Shown: positions 44,478-54,274, counted from the first letter of the stretch. The stretch: 64,000 nucleotides of DNA from Aliivibrio finisterrensis (GCF_008933155.1 NZ_WBVP01000005.1:1-64000); one strand, 5' to 3'. The notes: generated by a model not told the origin, from the letters alone. Translations and numbers: made by a program.

Positions 44478-45887
44478 ATGAAATTTGCAAATGATTTTTT
44501 ATTAGGCGCAGCAACCGCTTCTTACCAAATAGAAGGCGCATGGGATCAAGATGGAAAAGGCCCAACAAACTGGGATGAGTTTACTAAAATTCCAGGAAAA
44601 ACGTTCGAAGGTACTAATGGTGATGTCGCTATTGACCACTATAATCGCTATAAAGAAGATATCGCATTAATGGCTGAAATGGGATTGGAATCTTATCGTT
44701 TTTCAATCTCTTGGGCTCGTATTTTCCCAAATGGCACGGGTGAGATTAATCAAAAAGGCATCGATTTTTACAATAATGTCATTGATGAATGTTTGAAATA
44801 TGGCATTGTTCCTTTTGTTACTTTATATCACTGGGATTTACCTCTTACGTTAGAAAAAGAAGGTTCATGGTTAAATAAAGCCACCTGCGATGCGTATGTT
44901 GAATTTGCAAAGTTATGTTTTAATGAATTCGGTGACCGTGTTAAGCATTTCATTACCTTTAATGAAACCGTAGTGTTCTGTGCACTAGGCTATATGGCTG
45001 GCGCGCATCCACCGGGGATCCAAAATGATCCTAAGAAGTACTTCCAGGCGACACACAATGTATTTTATGCGCATGCTAAAGCGGTTATTGAATATAAAAA
45101 ATTAAATCAATTTGGTGAAATTGGTTTGAGTCATGTATTTAGCCCAGCGTTTGGAGTGGATGATTCAGAGGCGAGTCATTTTGCTGCAATGCATGCCAAT
45201 CAATTTAGTATGAACTGGTTCTATGATCCTATTCTGCTTGGTAAATACCCTGAATACGTAGTTAAGCAACTACAAGAAGAAGGCAACTTACCTGATTGGA
45301 CAGATGAAGAGCTACAAACTATTTTTGAAGCAGCGCCGTTGAATGACTTTATGGGGCTGAATTACTACCAACCACAACGTGTTGAAAAAATTGAAGGTAG
45401 TGTGGCGTCTCGAACGATTACTCGTGAAAACTCAACGGGTTCACCGGGTAATCCAAGCTACGATAATGTGTACCGCACTGTAAAAATGGACGATAAAAAA
45501 TACACAAAATGGGATTGGGAAATTTCACCAGAAGGTTTTGTTTCTGGGCTTGAAATGATCAAAGAGCACTATGGTCAGATCAAACTGTACATTACGGAAA
45601 ATGGTTTGGGAGATGAAGACCCGATTATTGATGGTGAAGTGTGTGATATCCCACGTATCAACTTCATAAAAGATCATTTAGGCGCAGTAAAAGAAGCCGT
45701 TCGTCGAGGTGTTCATATAAAAGGGTATTACGCTTGGTCTGCGATTGATTTATTGAGCTGGTTAAATGGCTATAAAAAACAATATGGTTTTATTTATGTC
45801 GATCATCAAAATGGATTAGAGCGAAAGAAAAAAGCGTCATTCCATTGGTTTAAAGACGTTATCGCTACCCGTGGTGAAAACATTTAA
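44478..45887 (+). CDS. 6-phospho-beta-glucosidase (GH1)
   Basis: A 469-aa glycoside hydrolase family 1 enzyme: N-terminal FLLGAATASYQIEGAW, acid/base Glu in HFITFNETVVFCALGY, nucleophile Glu in LYITENGLGDED, and C-terminal YYAWSAIDLLSWLNGYKKQY. GH1 enzymes next to PTS genes typically split phosphorylated beta-glucosides, giving glucose 6-phosphate plus a free sugar or aglycone. A hairpin GGCCTAgg...TAGGCC lies in the 86-base gap upstream (44402-44421). Whether the true substrate is phosphorylated is inferred from context. Confidence 0.92.
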   Translation: MKFANDFLLGAATASYQIEGAWDQDGKGPTNWDEFTKIPGKTFEGTNGDVAIDHYNRYKEDIALMAEMGLESYRFSISWARIFPNGTGEINQKGIDFYNNVIDECLKYGIVPFVTLYHWDLPLTLEKEGSWLNKATCDAYVEFAKLCFNEFGDRVKHFITFNETVVFCALGYMAGAHPPGIQNDPKKYFQATHNVFYAHAKAVIEYKKLNQFGEIGLSHVFSPAFGVDDSEASHFAAMHANQFSMNWFYDPILLGKYPEYVVKQLQEEGNLPDWTDEELQTIFEAAPLNDFMGLNYYQPQRVEKIEGSVASRTITRENSTGSPGNPSYDNVYRTVKMDDKKYTKWDWEISPEGFVSGLEMIKEHYGQIKLYITENGLGDEDPIIDGEVCDIPRINFIKDHLGAVKEAVRRGVHIKGYYAWSAIDLLSWLNGYKKQYGFIYVDHQNGLERKKKASFHWFKDVIATRGENI

Positions 45888-45913
45888 CGAAAATAAAGGG
45901 AGAGGCTCGTATT

Positions 45914-46849
45914 ATGGCAACGTATATTTCATTTGATATTGGTGGTACAGACATAAAGTTTGGCGTGTTAAATGAGCAAGGACAAGTTCTTGAGCAAGGT
46001 AAGGTAACCACTGAAACTTGCGGAGAAAAAATCATTGCCACTCTTGTCGATATAAAAGATCAGTGGTCAAAAAAGTATACGTTTGATGGTGCGGCTTTCT
46101 CTCTTCCTGGATTTGTTGATGTCAATACAGGGTATTTAAAAACGGGTGGAGCAATTGATGATTTCTACGGTTTTCAGTTTAAAAATGAATTAACTAAGAG
46201 ATTATCATTACCAGTTGAGCTAGAGAATGATGTTAACTGCGTGGCATTGGCTGAAAAATGGCGTGGTAAAGCGAAGAATGTTGAGAATTTTATTTGTATT
46301 ACGATAGGCACAGGAATTGGTGGCGCTATTTATATCAATAATCAAATGGTTCGAGGTCATGGCTTTATGGCCGGAGAATTTGGTTATATGTTTACGAAAA
46401 ATGTATTTGATATTGAAGATAAAGCAACAGCAAGTATGAGTTTTACTGCCTCAGTCAGAGAAGGGCTAAGACGTCGTTATTCTAATTTAAAAAACATTAA
46501 TAGTATTGATAATATATCAGGAAAGGATGTTTTTGATCTCGCATCAACAGGTGATAAAGTTGCAATAAAAGTAATTGATGACTTTTATAATAATATTGCT
46601 ATCGGTTTATATAATCTTACGTTTATTTTAAATCCAGAGAAAATAATTATTGGCGGAGCAATTAGTAGTCGAGAAGATTTAATTTTTAATATTGAAGATA
46701 AATTTAATCAAATAATTAAAAGCCAAGGTTCAATTAATGATTTTAATGTTAAAGAGTTAGTTTCGATTGAAAAAAGCACTTTCAATAATGACAGTGGTTT
46801 AATCGGTGCAGTATATCACTTTTTAATAATGAAAAATAAATTTAAATAG
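45914..46849 (+). CDS. ROK-family sugar kinase
   Basis: A 311-aa actin-fold sugar kinase with phosphate loops ISFDIGGTDIKFGVLNEQG and CITIGTGIGGAIY, catalytic region SLPGFVDV and LENDVNCVALAEKWRG. The usual ROK zinc motif (CxCGxxGC) is missing; the equivalent segment reads GHGFMAGEFGYMF, as in beta-glucoside-kinase-like ROK proteins. In this operon it may phosphorylate the free glucose released by the GH1 enzyme or an unphosphorylated beta-glucoside. AGGGAGAGG precedes the ATG. AT content rises in the 3' half. Confidence 0.85.
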   Translation: MATYISFDIGGTDIKFGVLNEQGQVLEQGKVTTETCGEKIIATLVDIKDQWSKKYTFDGAAFSLPGFVDVNTGYLKTGGAIDDFYGFQFKNELTKRLSLPVELENDVNCVALAEKWRGKAKNVENFICITIGTGIGGAIYINNQMVRGHGFMAGEFGYMFTKNVFDIEDKATASMSFTASVREGLRRRYSNLKNINSIDNISGKDVFDLASTGDKVAIKVIDDFYNNIAIGLYNLTFILNPEKIIIGGAISSREDLIFNIEDKFNQIIKSQGSINDFNVKELVSIEKSTFNNDSGLIGAVYHFLIMKNKFK

Positions 46850-46860
46850 GAATAGATACT

Positions 46861-47184
46861 ATGTTAGTTGGTGAAGAGTTAGAAATCACAGTAATGGAAC
46901 TTATTATTAATGCGGGTGAATCTAAGTCATGCGCAATGGAAGCATTACGAGCGGCTAAAACCGGTGAGTGGGATAAAGTTGATGATCTTTTAAAGCAGTC
47001 GGCAGAGGCTTCAAAAAGAGCACATGATGTACAAACACAACTTATCGGTATGGATGAGGGAGAAGGAAAAGTACCGGTTAATTTAATTATGGTGCATGCC
47101 CAAGACCACATTATGACCTCAATGCTTGCAAAAGAGATGATTCAAGAGTTAATTGAGATCCATCGCGCATTGCAGAATAAATAA
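46861..47184 (+). CDS. PTS lactose/cellobiose IIA component
   Basis: A 107-aa all-helical IIA protein of the Lac/Chb class: ITVMELIINAGESKSCAMEA and MVHAQDHIMTSMLAKEMI, the latter holding the phosphorylated His (about residue 80) and the metal-binding Asp. Passes phosphate from HPr to the IIB protein encoded in the same operon. Eleven bases after the ROK gene, with AGGAATAG as ribosome site. chbA/celC-like. Confidence 0.9.
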   Translation: MLVGEELEITVMELIINAGESKSCAMEALRAAKTGEWDKVDDLLKQSAEASKRAHDVQTQLIGMDEGEGKVPVNLIMVHAQDHIMTSMLAKEMIQELIEIHRALQNK

Positions 47185-47253
47185 TAACGTGTATTTAGCG
47201 TAATAACTTAGCTATTATTACGCTAATTTCAAATACCTATTTTTGAGGGAACA

Positions 47254-48261
47254 ATGGCAACAATCAATGACGTATGTAAGCTTGCTGGTGTTTCTAAAGC
47301 AACCGTTTCTCGAGTAATGAATGGGAAAGGGCCAGTAAAAGAAGAAACAAAAAAACTGATTTTTGATGCAATGGAAACATTGAACTATAAACCGAGTCTA
47401 GTGGCTCAAGCATTGGCAACAAATAGTTCGAATAGTATTGGTCTTATTGTGTCGTTCTTTGATGGTTATTATTTTGGTATTTTACTCAAAGAAGCGACAA
47501 GAATTGCAGAAGAATCGGGAAAGCAATTAATCGTCACTGATGGTCATAACCAACTTGAAACTGAAATTGAAGCCATTAATTCATTAGTCGCAAGAAAATG
47601 CGATGCTATTTTAATTTATAGTCGTACTATGACGGCTGATGATTATTGCGAAATTCAGAAAAAATTGCCTATCCCACTTGTTGTTATTAATCGAACGCTA
47701 CCTGATGGCTTAGGGCATGCAGTGGCTTTTGACCAATATGATGCAAGCCAAATGGCTATTGAGCATCTTGTTGAATCAGGGCATAAAAATATTGCAATTA
47801 TCACTCTTAATATGGGTTCAAGTACCGGTCAAATTCGTTTGAAAGGTGCGAAAGAAACGCTCGAAAAGCATGGCATTGCTTACGATGATAATTTAACTGT
47901 TATCAAAGATGGTAAGTTAGAAGATGGGTATCAAGCGTGTAAAGAGTTACTTAAGCGCTCGCAAGATATTACTGCTATTTTTTGTTTTAATGATCATTTA
48001 GCTTTAGGGGCAATTAAAGCATTAAAAGAGTTAAATATTCGTGTTCCTGAGGATATTTCAATTGTTGGAATAGATAATGATGAGATCTCTGCATTTTTAT
48101 CTCCCGCATTAACAACGATTAATATTCCGATTAAAAAAGTAACTCAGTTGGCAATGGATAAAGCATTGAGATTGATTTCTGATAAAGAAGTAAAAGCAAC
48201 TACTGAAATATTAAAAGGGAATTTAATCATTCGTGAGTCTACAAAAAATATAATTAAATAA
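47254..48261 (+). CDS. LacI-family repressor of the beta-glucoside operon
   Basis: A 335-aa LacI/GalR regulator. HTH: ATINDVCKLAGVSKATVSRV with hinge MNGKGPVKEETKKLI; then a periplasmic-binding-like sensor domain (NSIGLIVSFFDGYYFGILLK, CFNDHLALGAIKALKE, SIVGIDNDEIS). Located last in the operon after the IIA gene, followed by a terminator. It probably binds the AACCGGTT double operator upstream of the IIC gene, giving autoregulation. The inducer is unknown. Confidence 0.9.
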   Translation: MATINDVCKLAGVSKATVSRVMNGKGPVKEETKKLIFDAMETLNYKPSLVAQALATNSSNSIGLIVSFFDGYYFGILLKEATRIAEESGKQLIVTDGHNQLETEIEAINSLVARKCDAILIYSRTMTADDYCEIQKKLPIPLVVINRTLPDGLGHAVAFDQYDASQMAIEHLVESGHKNIAIITLNMGSSTGQIRLKGAKETLEKHGIAYDDNLTVIKDGKLEDGYQACKELLKRSQDITAIFCFNDHLALGAIKALKELNIRVPEDISIVGIDNDEISAFLSPALTTINIPIKKVTQLAMDKALRLISDKEVKATTEILKGNLIIRESTKNIIK

Positions 48262-48272
48262 TGTATCATTTT

Positions 48273-48302
48273 AAAAAGCATCAATAATTTGATGCTTTTA
48301 AT
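48273..48302 (+). terminator. Terminator of the PTS operon
   Basis: AAAAAGCATCAA/TTGATGCTTTT, about 11-bp stem with 4-base loop and T-rich end, directly after the LacI gene. It separates the operon from the porin gene. Confidence 0.8.
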
Positions 48303-48517
48303 TTTACCCATTGAAAATGAAATTATTTAAAACCTAAAAATAAAATATATATAAATATAAAACGTGCGTGATCAGCTTAATATTTAATACTTATAAGTAT
48401 TGAATGAGTGCAATATAAAGGTGAATAATTTAATTAGTTCATGAGTAAGTCGTAAATATAATTCGATAATATTCGTGAGTAATTTAATTTGCTGTTTTAC
48501 TATTTTAAGGAATTATA

Positions 48518-49798
48518 ATGAAATTATTACCTGTTGCTCTGGCTGTAATGGCGACCCTATCTTCATTTTCTATTTTTGCGGAAACAGATCCACTGGATAA
48601 TATCCAAGTAGATGATCAACAACCACTCGTTATTTCTCCTCAAACTGATATTCCTGATGGAATTGTTTTTTCTGGATATGCTCGTTATGGTTTTCATTTT
48701 TCAGATGATGTTGAAAAGTATGTATCTGCCGATGGCCAATTGATTGGTAATGCTGCTGGTCGTTTAGGTAATGAAGGCAATGGCGGTGAGTTTCAGTTTG
48801 CTAAAGGATTCGTCTCTGATAATGGCACTATTTGGGATGTTGTTGTCATGTTAGAGCATTGGGGTGATGAGGTTGGTTTAAAGAAATTCTATGCGGGGGC
48901 GACGAATGTCTTTGAATCTCAACCTAATGCCTATATTTGGGCTGGTCGAGATTTCCATAACCGACCACAAACGGGCTTGAACGATTATTTCTGGATGATG
49001 AATGATTCTCAAGGTGCAGGTATTAAAAACCTTGAATTTGGTAATGTGAAATTTGATATGGCTGCGGTAGCACAAGTCGTTGATGGTGGTGGCACTGGTG
49101 ACAGTGGTAATTATGCAATTACATCTAAATTACATGGGATTAATTTAACGGACGCATTAGATCTTTCTTTGTATGCTAACTATGGTTTTTCCTCTAAAAA
49201 TACTGAAAAAAATCGAGAAGATGATACAACCTGTAAAGGTGTAGATAGAAATGGCACCTGTTATGTAGATGATATTGACTCGTACCAACTGGCGCTTGAG
49301 TTAAACCATAGTGTTGGAATGATGAGTAATAAGTTTGTGACCCGCTATGGTAATAACGTTGATAACAATATTTTTAATAAAACAGAAGATTTATCGACGT
49401 TGTTAATGCAGTTAGAAGGTAAGTTAGTAATGAGCCATCAAACTAATATTGAATATCTAGTTGGTTATCAATCATTAGAAGATAAAAATGCGAGTCAAGA
49501 TGACAGAGCTAACTACAGTGCCATTGTGCGTCCTACTTATGCATGGAACAATATTCATTCTACATGGTTAGAGGCTGGTTATTCATTGGTTGATTTTGAT
49601 AACCAAAGCGGACAAAACGATGCTTGGAAAGTGACGTTATCTCAAAATATTAGTTTCGATATGGACTCTGGTGCACGCCCAATGCTGAGATTTTATGCAA
49701 CGGTTGGAGATTCGAACACCGAAGTGGATTTAACTCGTGGAGAAACGGGTAAACAAGATACCTTTGCTGTTGGTGCTATGTGGGAAGCGTGGTGGTAA
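48518..49798 (+). CDS. LamB-type carbohydrate porin
   Basis: A 426-aa outer membrane protein with signal peptide (MKLLPVALAVMATLSSFSIF, cleaved near AETDP) and the maltoporin start FSGYARYGFHF. It has the GRLGNEGNGGEFQF, VMLEHWGDEVGLKKFYAGAT and YIWAGRDFHNRP motifs of LamB/ScrY/BglH porins, and ends in an aromatic residue as beta-barrels do. Probably an 18-strand trimeric channel for beta-glucosides. It has its own promoter region of about 250 AT-rich bases in which no clear operator is visible. AAGGAAT precedes the ATG. Confidence 0.9.
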   Translation: MKLLPVALAVMATLSSFSIFAETDPLDNIQVDDQQPLVISPQTDIPDGIVFSGYARYGFHFSDDVEKYVSADGQLIGNAAGRLGNEGNGGEFQFAKGFVSDNGTIWDVVVMLEHWGDEVGLKKFYAGATNVFESQPNAYIWAGRDFHNRPQTGLNDYFWMMNDSQGAGIKNLEFGNVKFDMAAVAQVVDGGGTGDSGNYAITSKLHGINLTDALDLSLYANYGFSSKNTEKNREDDTTCKGVDRNGTCYVDDIDSYQLALELNHSVGMMSNKFVTRYGNNVDNNIFNKTEDLSTLLMQLEGKLVMSHQTNIEYLVGYQSLEDKNASQDDRANYSAIVRPTYAWNNIHSTWLEAGYSLVDFDNQSGQNDAWKVTLSQNISFDMDSGARPMLRFYATVGDSNTEVDLTRGETGKQDTFAVGAMWEAWW

Positions 49799-49827
49799 GA
49801 ATACCGATATTTTAAAATAAGGGGGGA

Positions 49828-49866
49828 ATTGAGCAGGGTCCAATACTGAGGGCCTGCTCAGTTTTC
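49828..49866 (+). terminator. Terminator of the porin gene
   Basis: TGAGCAGG pairs with CCTGCTCA, followed by GTTTTC. It ends directly at the convergent DUF3301 gene. Confidence 0.7.
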
Positions 49867-49867
49867 G

Positions 49868-50176
49868 TTAATATTCTTCAGCCATTCGATAAGGAGGTAA
49901 ATTAAACTTTGCAGCCTTAAAGCCTACCATGATCAATTTGCCTGTGTAGTGATCATCACCAATAGAAGAAAATTCAAATTCATACATGGTATATAACTGT
50001 TTCTTACCACTTGGTAAGCGAAATCCATACGATCCTCTTGCGACACTTAGTAGCTGCAATTCCATTTTTTTACAGTAATGCTGAATGGCTTGATGCGCGT
50101 ATTCTGATTGTCTTCTTTGTTGCCAAAAAAGAAAACAGAAAAGCGTTAATGCCAATATCGCAAGTAGACTATCCAT
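49868..50176 (-). CDS. DUF3301 membrane-anchored protein
   Basis: A 102-aa protein with one N-terminal membrane helix (LLAILALTLFCFLFW) followed by QQRRQSEYAHQAIQHYCKK and a small domain (SVARGSYGFRLP, MYEFEFSSIGDDHYTG). This is the DUF3301 pattern of vibrios and shewanellas; function unknown. Start is three bases after the stop of the DUF3549 gene, forming a two-gene operon. Confidence 0.8.
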   Translation of the reverse strand: MDSLLAILALTLFCFLFWQQRRQSEYAHQAIQHYCKKMELQLLSVARGSYGFRLPSGKKQLYTMYEFEFSSIGDDHYTGKLIMVGFKAAKFNLPPYRMAEEY

Positions 50177-50179
50177 ATC

Positions 50180-51217
50180 TTAGCTCTTCGTGGTTTGCTG
50201 TAATTGTAATAAAGCGTCTGCAAGTTTAGGGTCCGCTTCTCCATGAAGGATCTGAAGTATGCACATACGAAGCTTCGGTTGCATTACTAAGTCAGCAAAC
50301 AATTGATTAAACAGTTGTTGATCACCTGTTTGAGCTAATCGCAATAAGAAAAGATTAGCAACAGACAGCTCCTCTAATCCACTCCAGCAACGACCAGCAA
50401 TGGCGACGAGCACTTCAGGGTGGCTCAAGCGTTCACTAGATAAAATCAAAATCAGTGCTTCAGTTAAGGTATTTTTATCTGCACCAGAAAGCGCACGAAT
50501 ATGTGCAGATAGTAGAAACAGATCAGATTCTTTGTTATTACATAGATCTTGGATTATCTCTAATTGCTTTTGTGCTAATTTTTCAGGTAAATTAATGTGC
50601 TCTAAGCAGCCTAATGTAGCGTATAAAACCGTTGTCGGTAAATGAGACAGTGCTTTGCGCAGTGCGGTACTGTTATTGTCTTTATCTACATTGGCACATA
50701 CATCAGCTAACCCTTGCATTCCCACAAATTGCCAGTTATCCCAACCATTATTACCGGAAAGGTAGGTTTTAGCATGTTCATAATACTGACTCATTGGCTG
50801 TGATAATTCAGTACGTAATACACTATGAAACATCGCCATTTTGTCGTCTTTTGGCTTGAATGTATAAGGGTTATTTGACAGTTTTTGTTGTTGCTCTTCG
50901 TTTAAATCGCCACTTAGTGAAACTCCAATCGCTTCGATGACGTATTTAATGAAATTACCGATATCTGCTTGCTGCAGTAAGCTTCGCTCATCTAAAGGAA
51001 GTTTTAAAAACCAAATCCAAGGTTGTTTAGCCTCATTCCAATAAGCAATAGCTAAATGAGCATGACGCTGTAGCGGAAAAGGATAAGGTTGCTGCCCAGC
51101 TTCTATAGATTCAAATTGTTTATTTGATATAGGTTGAACACGGCGACCTAAGTCATAAATCGTGTATTCACAATTTGATTGTTGTATAAGTTGGCTAAGC
51201 GTATAAATCTGATCCAT
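50180..51217 (-). CDS. DUF3549 protein
   Basis: A 345-aa cytoplasmic protein from the start at 51217 (MDQIYTLSQLIQQSNCEYTI). The frame continues to 51286, but that would leave only 15 bases to the divergent yqcC. Contains QPWIWFLKLPLDERSLLQQA and many short helical repeats in the C-terminal half. Matches the gamma-proteobacterial DUF3549 family, of unknown function; its usual partner is the DUF3301 gene downstream. Confidence 0.8.
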   Translation of the reverse strand: MDQIYTLSQLIQQSNCEYTIYDLGRRVQPISNKQFESIEAGQQPYPFPLQRHAHLAIAYWNEAKQPWIWFLKLPLDERSLLQQADIGNFIKYVIEAIGVSLSGDLNEEQQQKLSNNPYTFKPKDDKMAMFHSVLRTELSQPMSQYYEHAKTYLSGNNGWDNWQFVGMQGLADVCANVDKDNNSTALRKALSHLPTTVLYATLGCLEHINLPEKLAQKQLEIIQDLCNNKESDLFLLSAHIRALSGADKNTLTEALILILSSERLSHPEVLVAIAGRCWSGLEELSVANLFLLRLAQTGDQQLFNQLFADLVMQPKLRMCILQILHGEADPKLADALLQLQQTTKS

Positions 51218-51319
51218 GATATGTCTTATTCTATGGGTAATGTCGTGATTATACCCAAGCCTTGATAAGATGGTATCCTTTGTCATTAAAAGTATCAGAG
51301 AGTGCGAGTTTTATCGGAT

Positions 51320-51634
51320 ATGACGACATCGTTAGAATTATCAACATTATTAGAGCGGTTAGCTCAGCAATTAGAGCATTATGGGCATTGGCAACTTACG
51401 CCACCATCCATAGCCGATTTATCAAGTACTGAGCCATTTGCTATTGATACTTTGTCTGCATCAGAGTGGTTACAGTGGATTTTTATCCCTAAAATGAATT
51501 ATCTAATTGAGAATGGACAACCAACACCAAAAGGATTCTCAATTACGCCTTATATTGAAGAAGCATTAAAAGAGATAGAAGGGTATAACGAGATTGTACG
51601 CTTATGTCATGCCATTGATGCATTAGGTAAATGA
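51320..51634 (+). CDS. yqcC: YqcC family protein (DUF446)
   Basis: A 104-aa helical cytoplasmic protein. ATG 51320 (MTTSLELSTLLERLAQQLEH) is chosen by comparison with E. coli YqcC; a GTG at 51302 would extend it. The family core is EPFAIDTLSASEWLQWIFIP and MNYLIENGQPTPKGFSITPY. Function unproven. It lies one base before truC, the same pair as in E. coli. Confidence 0.88.
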   Translation: MTTSLELSTLLERLAQQLEHYGHWQLTPPSIADLSSTEPFAIDTLSASEWLQWIFIPKMNYLIENGQPTPKGFSITPYIEEALKEIEGYNEIVRLCHAIDALGK

Positions 51635-51635
51635 A

Positions 51636-52421
51636 GTGAATACAGAAGAAAATATCGCAGTGAATGGCGAATTATTAGAAGAACATGTCGAGCCAATAGA
51701 GCTTGAAATTGTGTATCGTGATGAACATTTAATTGCGATTAATAAACCTGCAGGAATGTTAGTACACCGTTCGTGGCTGGATAAACATGAAACGGTATTT
51801 GCGATGCAGACATTACGCGATCAGATTGGTCAGCATGTCTTTCCGTTGCATCGTTTAGATAGACCAACATCAGGAATATTATTCTTTGCTTTATCAAGTG
51901 AGATTGCGGCACAAGTATCTCCGCTTTTTGCAAGCAGAGAAATAAAGAAAACCTATCATGCGATTGTTCGTGGCTGGATAGAAGAAGCAGATACGCTTGA
52001 TTATCCTCTTAAAAAAGAGTTGGATAAAATTGCCGATAAAAAAGCCTCAAAAGAAGTTGAAGCGAAGGAAGCTATAACGGAATACAAACCATTAGCTAAA
52101 GTAGATCTGCCTTATTCAACGGGTAAATTTCCAACCAGCCGTTATTGTTTAATGGAGCTTAAGCCTCATACGGGGAGAAAGCATCAGCTTCGTCGTCATA
52201 TGGCTCATTTACGTCACCCTATCGTAGGTGACACGAGTCATGGTGATGGTAAGCATAATCGATTGTTCAAAGAGAATTTGGATAGCCACCGTTTGTTATT
52301 ACATGCATCAGAGCTGAGCTTTACTCATCCAATTACCGATGAAAATATCGTAATAAAAGCAAACGTAGATGATACGTGGTTAAGATTAATATCAGAGTTT
52401 GGTTGGGATATTGAGTTATAG
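51636..52421 (+). CDS. truC: tRNA pseudouridine(65) synthase TruC
   Basis: RluA-family pseudouridine synthase for U65 in tRNA-Ile and tRNA-Asp. A 261-aa protein: DEHLIAINKPAGMLVHRSWL, catalytic Asp in FPLHRLDRPTSGILFFAL, LKPHTGRKHQLRRHMAHLRH. The GTG start gives an N-terminal extension of about 20 residues relative to E. coli TruC; a second GTG at 51660 is also possible. Followed by a strong terminator. Confidence 0.93.
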   Translation: MNTEENIAVNGELLEEHVEPIELEIVYRDEHLIAINKPAGMLVHRSWLDKHETVFAMQTLRDQIGQHVFPLHRLDRPTSGILFFALSSEIAAQVSPLFASREIKKTYHAIVRGWIEEADTLDYPLKKELDKIADKKASKEVEAKEAITEYKPLAKVDLPYSTGKFPTSRYCLMELKPHTGRKHQLRRHMAHLRHPIVGDTSHGDGKHNRLFKENLDSHRLLLHASELSFTHPITDENIVIKANVDDTWLRLISEFGWDIEL

Positions 52422-52442
52422 ATAATCAGGTAAGAAGATAAT

Positions 52443-52482
52443 AAAAAAGGGAAATGAGATAAACTCACTTCCCTTTTTTTTA
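52443..52482. terminator. Bidirectional terminator between truC and suhB
   Basis: AAAAAGGGAAATGAG pairs with CTCACTTCCCTTTTT (one bulged mismatch) around a 5-base loop, flanked by A-run and T-run, so it can serve both converging transcripts. Confidence 0.85.
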
Positions 52483-52521
52483 ATTAAGATTTTTAATTCA
52501 AATCTTGATAATCAATTAAGA

Positions 52522-53325
52522 TTATTTAGCCATTGCTTCGCTGCCGTTTTCACGGATTTTCTTAAGCATAGACTTAACAACACGTGGGCTACCAGCAACT
52601 AGGCCGCCAGTCTTCATGTATTCAGTGTTGCCAGAGAAGTCAGTACAGATAACGCCAGATTCACGAGCGATTAGATCTGCTGCAGCCATCTCCCAAGGCT
52701 TAAGGCCAAGAGCGAAGAAACCGTCAATGCGAGCTGCTGCTAGGTAACATAAGTCTAGAGAAGGACAGCCAGAGCTACGGATATCAGAACATTCAACAAA
52801 CATCGCGCCTAGTACTTTTGAGTAGCTTTCAACGTGTTGTTTTTGACGGTAAGGAAGACCCGTTGCAAGAATTGTCTCGTTCATGTCTTTTAATTCTTTA
52901 ACACGAATACGTTGGTTGTTGCGTTGAGCACCAGCACCACGTTGAGCAGTGAACAATTCATTACGGATTGGATCGTATACACAAGCCACTTCTGTACGGC
53001 CTTTAATGCGAACCGCAATAGAGATAGAGAAGTGTGGAATACCTTTTACGAAGTTAGTCGTGCCATCTAATGGGTCAATAATCCATTGAACGTCAGCGTC
53101 TTTGCCTTCGATTAGGCCAGACTCTTCAGAAATGATGCTGTGATCAGGGTAAGATTTCTTGATCATATCAACAAGCATATATTGAGCATCGTTTTCGATG
53201 TTCGTAATAAACTCGTTATTGCCTTTTTTTGTTGTTTCAATTTTGTCAGTTTGCTCAAAAGATTTAGCAACAAAGTCACCGGCTTTACGCGCAGTACGTA
53301 TAGCAATATTTAGCATTGGATGCAT
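52522..53325 (-). CDS. suhB: Inositol-1-monophosphatase / Nus factor SuhB
   Basis: A 267-aa magnesium-dependent phosphatase, the exact E. coli SuhB length from the start at 53325 (MHPMLNIAIRTARKAGDF). Signatures: ISEESG, WIIDPLDGTTNFVKGIPHFS, and EMAAADLIARESG. SuhB also joins the rRNA antitermination complex in E. coli. Divergent from trmJ, as in E. coli. Confidence 0.94.
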   Translation of the reverse strand: MHPMLNIAIRTARKAGDFVAKSFEQTDKIETTKKGNNEFITNIENDAQYMLVDMIKKSYPDHSIISEESGLIEGKDADVQWIIDPLDGTTNFVKGIPHFSISIAVRIKGRTEVACVYDPIRNELFTAQRGAGAQRNNQRIRVKELKDMNETILATGLPYRQKQHVESYSKVLGAMFVECSDIRSSGCPSLDLCYLAAARIDGFFALGLKPWEMAAADLIARESGVICTDFSGNTEYMKTGGLVAGSPRVVKSMLKKIRENGSEAMAK

Positions 53326-53533
53326 AGTTATATCCCAAAAGATGTTAAAGAACAGAAATCGGCGGCGAGTATACATAAACTAATGATTAAAAGGAAGCGT
53401 TTATTTTTTGTTCAGTTGTTCTCTTTATTATAAAAAAAGCGAGTTAAGCTTAAAAATCTCGGACATATAAAGAAGCAAGGTAGATTGCTTTATGGTAGTA
53501 TCCGGCGGCTCTTTTCATCAGATGGAAAATAAC

Positions 53534-54274
53534 ATGTTAGATAAAATTCGTATTGTCCTTGTTGGCACTAGTCACTCAGGAAACATTGGTTCAGCAGCTC
53601 GTGCAATGAAAGTGATGGGCTTAACTAATATGGTATTAGTGGCTCCTGAGTGTGAAGTTGACGGCCAAGCCATTGCATTGGCAGCAGGCGCAAGTGATAT
53701 TGCGAATAACGCACGCATAGTTAATACGTTAGATGAAGCGATTTCTGATTGTGGTTTAGTGATTGGTTCAAGTGCTCGTTCAAGAACACTTGAGTGGCCA
53801 ATGCTTGAACCAAGAGAAGCCGGTGTAAAGGCCATTGAGGAAGCGCCATCGCACCCAATTGCCTTTATCTTTGGCAGAGAAAGAGTAGGGCTGACTAACG
53901 AAGAGCTACAGAAATGTCATTTCCATGTGTGCATTCCAGCGAATCCTGAATACAGTTCATTAAATTTAGCAATGGCTGTTCAAACTATCAGTTATGAAGC
54001 TCGCGTGGCTTGGCTCGATAGCCAGGCTTACAAAGGTGAATCACAAGAATCGGAATACCCTTTAAACTTCGAACTAGAATTATTTTATGAGCATCTTGAA
54101 AAAGTGATGACGGATACCGACTTTATTAACAAGGCGCATCCAGGTCAGGTGATGAATAAAATGCGTCGAATGTTTAACCGTTGTCGACCTGAAACACATG
54201 AATTGCGTACCTTACGTGGGATCTTAACTGCAGTAGAAAGAAGCATAAAAGGCGAAAATATAAGCAAAAAATAA
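53534..54274 (+). CDS. trmJ: tRNA (cytidine/uridine-32-2'-O)-methyltransferase TrmJ
   Basis: A 246-aa SPOUT methyltransferase acting on position 32 of tRNAs. Start at 53534 ([20 protein letters not shown]) with GGAAAATAAC upstream; the frame opens earlier at 53492. SPOUT knot motifs: [17 protein letters not shown] and [19 protein letters not shown]. It directly precedes the isc operon, as in many gamma-proteobacteria, but is separated from it by the IscR-regulated promoter region. Confidence 0.94.
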   Translation: MLDKIRIVLVGTSHSGNIGSAARAMKVMGLTNMVLVAPECEVDGQAIALAAGASDIANNARIVNTLDEAISDCGLVIGSSARSRTLEWPMLEPREAGVKAIEEAPSHPIAFIFGRERVGLTNEELQKCHFHVCIPANPEYSSLNLAMAVQTISYEARVAWLDSQAYKGESQESEYPLNFELELFYEHLEKVMTDTDFINKAHPGQVMNKMRRMFNRCRPETHELRTLRGILTAVERSIKGENISKK

